From Lingula anatina (lineage: Eukaryota > Brachiopoda > Lingulata > Lingulida > Lingulidae), in contig NW_019774070.1 in the NCBI RefSeq assembly GCF_001039355.2, forward strand, positions 188,001 to 248,000: a DNA stretch of 60,000 nucleotides, given 5' to 3'. The translations under genes and the position numbers were made by a program. Below the pieces are notes generated by a model. The model made no database searches, was not told the origin of the DNA, and saw only the letters and a program-made list of their open reading frames with translations. Of this stretch, positions 55,596 to 60,000 are shown piece by piece (position 1 is the first letter of the stretch; the number at the start of each line of letters is the position of its first letter).

Positions 55596-55619
55596 AGAGA
55601 GAGAGAGAGAGAGAGAGAG
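55596..55619. repeat. (AG)n microsatellite
   Basis: About twelve AG units. Confidence 0.9.
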
Positions 55620-58600
55620 CACATATCATTATGTTAGCCATCGCTAGGACACGTCTAACACATAATTGAAACCTTCACGCAAAGCAGGCATATCTCGCTT
55701 CAAGCAAAGACTATATTTGTAGAAATCACGCCGAACAAATGGGATAGGACCCATGTACTTTTATCACCTTGACACCATCCTCTCAGAAGCTGAGCAGAAA
55801 AGGCTTGCAATCGACCAAATATTTTTGTGAAGGATTTTTGTTTTTGGAATGGAGTAAGAGCCTGTATATGCACATAGCCTACCGAAAGCATGCAATGATT
55901 AAGTTCGAACTGACAGTTTTGTGTATGCTCAATATCTTAACGCTAGTGTTGTTGGTAAGGAACTGAAAGCTCATATCTAGCACCTCTATGTAGACATGCA
56001 CACTTCATGTACTTTATGTTATTTCGAATGTCATACACAAGTGATTAGGCAACTTGTGCTTGTACTAAATATATTATCATTGCATTAATCTACTATTTTT
56101 GACACATAATTTGCTTAAGTGAGGTAACATATACAAAAAATATTCAGAACTTCGCTGAAAGTAACCATACATAACTGAAAGCTGTCAAATTGTAATTGAC
56201 TTTGTGCATGAGTGGGTTATTTGAACATGGCCGGACTACCCGATTTAGAGAAATTAGAGGAGAGCGCTTTGAAATCAATCAGTGATGTACAAATGTAATT
56301 AAGCTGCTTGAATTTTAAGTAGAACTGCTAAAGTCCAAATGAACAATAGGAAGTTACACTCCTAGAATTGCTAGACGAGAACATCGCTGTCCATTTCCAG
56401 GTCGTTAAATTGTGAACCTCATTCTGTTACTTCAAACTGGCTAACAATGCCAAGGTTTATAGAAGTCTTTTTTTGCTTTGTTGCTTCATATAATAATATT
56501 TAAGTCATATAACACAAAGGTGAACTTACTAATTTATTTAATGTCCAATGAACAAACGAGCTGCTTTATTACCAGTTTCAACTGGGACGAAAACCACAAA
56601 TTAAGATACCCAGGTTGTTACCGCACTGGTTCACGAGGCACTGTGATTAATATTAGATCAGCCTCTCTCCTTATTTTCCCATAGCAATTAAATTTGCAAC
56701 TCAATTGTTTCTTAATTATGTCGTAAACCCAAAGACACCAATGGGACGAGTTTAAGTGCATTTTGCGACATTTGGTTCAACTCTAATATGGATACACTGG
56801 CAATGCCTGTGTACTTTTAAAGGCAGGCGAATTTAAACATGTGTGATTGTGTTGTGAACAATAATGTGTTAATAAAACAACGTGGATAATTTTTTCAAAG
56901 TTTATTGCAATCTAAATTATAATAAGTTGCATAAATGAAAGCATGTGGTGCTTAGTTTCGATAAATCACGCAAGGGGCGTAAGAGAAGCATTTACTCAAG
57001 GACAAGTCAGTGGTGAGGAGAACTTAAAGGTATAGGGGCGTTGTCCAAGCTTAAAAGACAAGCACCTAACTCCCTAGCAGTATGTTCAGCAAATTTCTCT
57101 TAATTCGGCATTTCGACATCTTGACTTAGCTTTTCACTTGTAAGTCGCCCACTAAAATCCACAACTACATACAAGCTTTGATCATATAAGGTAGTCGTAG
57201 CTGTAACCTTAACAAATCGGCCCATTTTCGACCTCCGGATCAATTGAAAATAGTATCTCCACAAGAAACTTAAAGGCAGATAAAATAGTTAAAACCACCC
57301 ATGCAATTCTACTTAAATAAGATACTTAAGCGTAATGTTTATGCAACTATAACTTGATAAGAAAGATTTTATCTACGACACGAGCCGACCACCCCCATAC
57401 AACACTGAGATTGGGCTGCTTCAATTCCATGATTCAATTAGCCATGCTTGTTATTTTGAAGTGTCCATAGGGAGACTGAGGTAGCTAATGTTTTACTTGC
57501 CCTTGTATCCCCTGATTGTGCATTCTGGTACTATGCAAAAGTGTGGCATTGTAAAAGAAAAAACTGCTCTGAACCACGTACTGAATGGCCTTGTGCTCTG
57601 GTCAAGTAACGGTAAAAGAGTTGTCCTTTGCTGAACCGAACTAAAAAAGCATATTCTTTGAATACATTTCAAGTGATTAAATTTTTCATTTTTTAAAAGA
57701 TTCGTTTTGGGAAATGATTATCTTTATCAAGAACTTTTCTCTCCAATTTAGTCTACAGGCTTTGTATTTCTTCCCCACCCCCCACCCCCAAACAAACAAA
57801 AAAGCTCCATTGTTACGGTTTTTAAATTCAACAACAACACAGAATACGTAAATATTAAAGGCGTTTTATTGCTATTTCAATATCAAGACCTACAGGGTTT
57901 CAAGTTATTTAGCTCTATACCATTATAAAAACACACTGGGCAAAACTTTAATGTACTGTTTACAAACAACTACTGTAACTGTACTGTAGCTTATAATTAA
58001 AATGTTATAGATAACATAAAATGGCTAGCTATTCCAAAGGCATTAAATGACACATATAAAGTATATGAAAAGACCCTTCCAAATATTGATGCCGTTATGG
58101 TCTTATCGTTCCCAATGAGATCTCCTTCCTCCATTCTAGACTCTTTTGAATAACCAATTAATGAGGTAGTCCATTTGCCTGTGTATACGGCATATTATGA
58201 TATATTGTTTCTTAGTGATGATATATTGTTTCTCAGGAAAAGATTACGATGTGCATGGTTCGACCCAAATGTCAAATGGCGTTTCCCAGAAAAATATATA
58301 AAATCAGATCATAGTTCAATTAGGACGCATTCAAAACTCTTGTAACTTAAAACAGTAATAGCCAATGAAATTCATCCGAGATAACCTAAACGAGGCTTTC
58401 GGTACTGGGTGACCTCATACGAGGCTTTAAAATGTGCAAATATCCGCGTGACTCTGCAAAGCCGGAATGTCGACCGTCTTAAAAAATAAAAAAATAGGTG
58501 CAGGTGACACATAAAACATGTTGAATTTGTGAAGATAAATTGTAATTCGACAGAACTTCAGAGAAAACAGCCCTAAAAATATCTTTTGATAATTCTGTCA

Positions 58601-60000
58601 GCTTTTGTTTCTTGGCGCACAGCACAAGCTAGTCTGCCATTATTTCTCAAGCCACTCCTCTCCAAATTCCGAGAAATTTCGCTTGATTTTACGCTTAGTC
58701 GCGATACTTTGAGTGTCTCGTTTGATTTCCATTTGACGTCACCAGACGAACAGTTCAAATAGGAACCCCTATAGCGCTTAAGAATTAAAACCCCCAACGG
58801 ACAATCAAGCCATCATGTGTGGTCAGATAAATTATATCTAGTTAGAGATAGACGCGCCTTTTTAACAACGCGGTTAATCTTGGAAGTCAAACTTCTCTCT
58901 TTATATAAGAAAATACCACATTATAATTATCAATATATAGACTGTTTTTTTTTTCTAAGAGTTAAAAATACAGAAAAAAAGAAGATTGTTCAGGCAAGTT
59001 ATTCTCAGTCATGAATGCACAAAAGATTCATTCACACCTCGGTCATGCTAGGTTAACTTGAGATATTGTAGGTAGAACATACATAACAGACCTACCCAAT
59101 CTTATCATTTGCAAGGGCCAAACAAGGAAATGGTAATTCAGAGATCTTTTGACATTTTGAACTGTCCTGACAAAAAGGGGTTATCCGATGGTTATAGTTT
59201 TTCATCTAAAACATTTCCTGGTGCAGTATGTTTTATCAGAGTTGAAACAATGCTTGGACACCGTGTACTGCATTGAAAGCATAGCTGGTGCCCTTTAACT
59301 ATAATTCACAAGGGAAGCATTGACTGGCAGTGCCCCCAATAACTTCCCCGAAGCTAAATATATGGAAGGCGCTATCTCAAAAATTGTCAGTCGGGTATGG
59401 CTGTACAACTTAAGTCGGAATAATTTGAGTGACAGACAGACAGGCTGGCTAATTAGACAGGTATTTTAGTGTGTATCAGACTTTCATTCCCTTGACCTTC
59501 GACCTCTTACACATAATGATAATGGGTCCAATCTTTGACTTACCAAATTGTCTTTAGATCTAAATTCTGTCCTTGGACATAATGAATTATGTCGAAGTTC
59601 TGTCTTAAGTATGGCTTTCCCTGATCGAACCATTAGAAGCGCTCCAAGCGGTTATTGTCGAAGTTAAATTATATAAAAAACTTTCATTATTAAAAGAAAA
59701 TTTTAAACTCCATTTACCTCATGAATGTGAATAGTTTTTCACTCTCGTGTCTATAGGTTTTTGCCTCACTGTTTGAAGCGAAGGAATAAAACAAGACAAA
59801 TAAACCCTATAGCATAAACAATGTCAAGTAAATTCAACTACTTTAAAAACAACAACACGTGTTCGAACAGTATGCTGATAAAGCGGAAAATACAATTATC
59901 GATTACGATGCCACAGCAACGAAAATACAAAAGACAAGATGAATTTGTCCTTCTCCTTACAAACAGAGAAACTTGGTGTAAAGCGGTGCAGATGTAGGCC

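Larger units (their letters stand above)
45051..60000. other. 15 kb without a supported gene
   Basis: I examined both strands for exons with splice signals and conserved motifs and found none I can support. The stretch holds microsatellites, hairpin repeats and short tandem duplications listed separately, and one ambiguous base (n) at 46840. Confidence 0.5.

Noticed and set aside
55700-55966. Overlapping open frames on both strands
   Set aside because: No motif, no repeat match within the window and no exon context.

Overview
The window is AT-rich nuclear DNA from a metazoan. It carries multi-exon genes with GT-AG introns of a few hundred bases to several kilobases, many microsatellites and many short inverted-repeat transposons. 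Gene content (a p38-pathway MAP2K, a group XII phospholipase A2, an actin with an intron after codon 42, and a secreted TSP1/trypsin protease) together with the repeat style suggests a marine bilaterian invertebrate, most likely a lophotrochozoan such as a mollusc or brachiopod. The phylum is inference, not proof.

Layout, left to right. 1-5127 is non-coding, holds three MITE-like elements and is probably the first intron or upstream flank of the MAP2K. 5128-9412 (+) holds eight exons of a MAP2K3/6-type kinase whose 5' coding exon is not found. 11955-16159 (+) is a complete four-exon group XII phospholipase A2 (182 aa). 19614-25838 (+) is a complete four-exon secreted protein (480 aa) with signal peptide, two thrombospondin type 1 repeats and a trypsin-like protease domain. 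30706-33816 (-) is a complete three-exon, single-pass membrane, tandem-C2 protein of the synaptotagmin type (533 aa) whose calcium ligands are largely lost. 37696-39362 (+) is a three-exon 121-aa protein I do not recognise, with RFX-like half sites upstream. 42003-44480 (+) is a complete two-exon actin (376 aa) with three perfect CArG boxes before its TATA box and a MEF2+CArG pair in its intron. 44481-60000 shows no gene I can support, only microsatellites and hairpins.

The most unusual large-scale structure is an old tandem duplication. About 22.93-28.23 kb and 29.52-34.13 kb are diverged copies of one block that once held the 3' part of the protease gene plus the synaptotagmin-like gene. 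Each copy now keeps only one of the two genes: the left copy has the protease and a deleted synaptotagmin relic, and the right copy has the intact synaptotagmin and no protease exons. Between the copies lie a tandem pair of MITEs and a LINE fragment.

The genes do not form one pathway. Signalling (MAP2K), secreted lipid and protein enzymes (PLA2, protease), membrane trafficking (C2 protein) and cytoskeleton (actin, perhaps a ciliary protein) simply lie next to each other. Exon limits were set by eye from splice consensus, reading-frame continuity and family conservation. Every complete gene model sums to a multiple of three.
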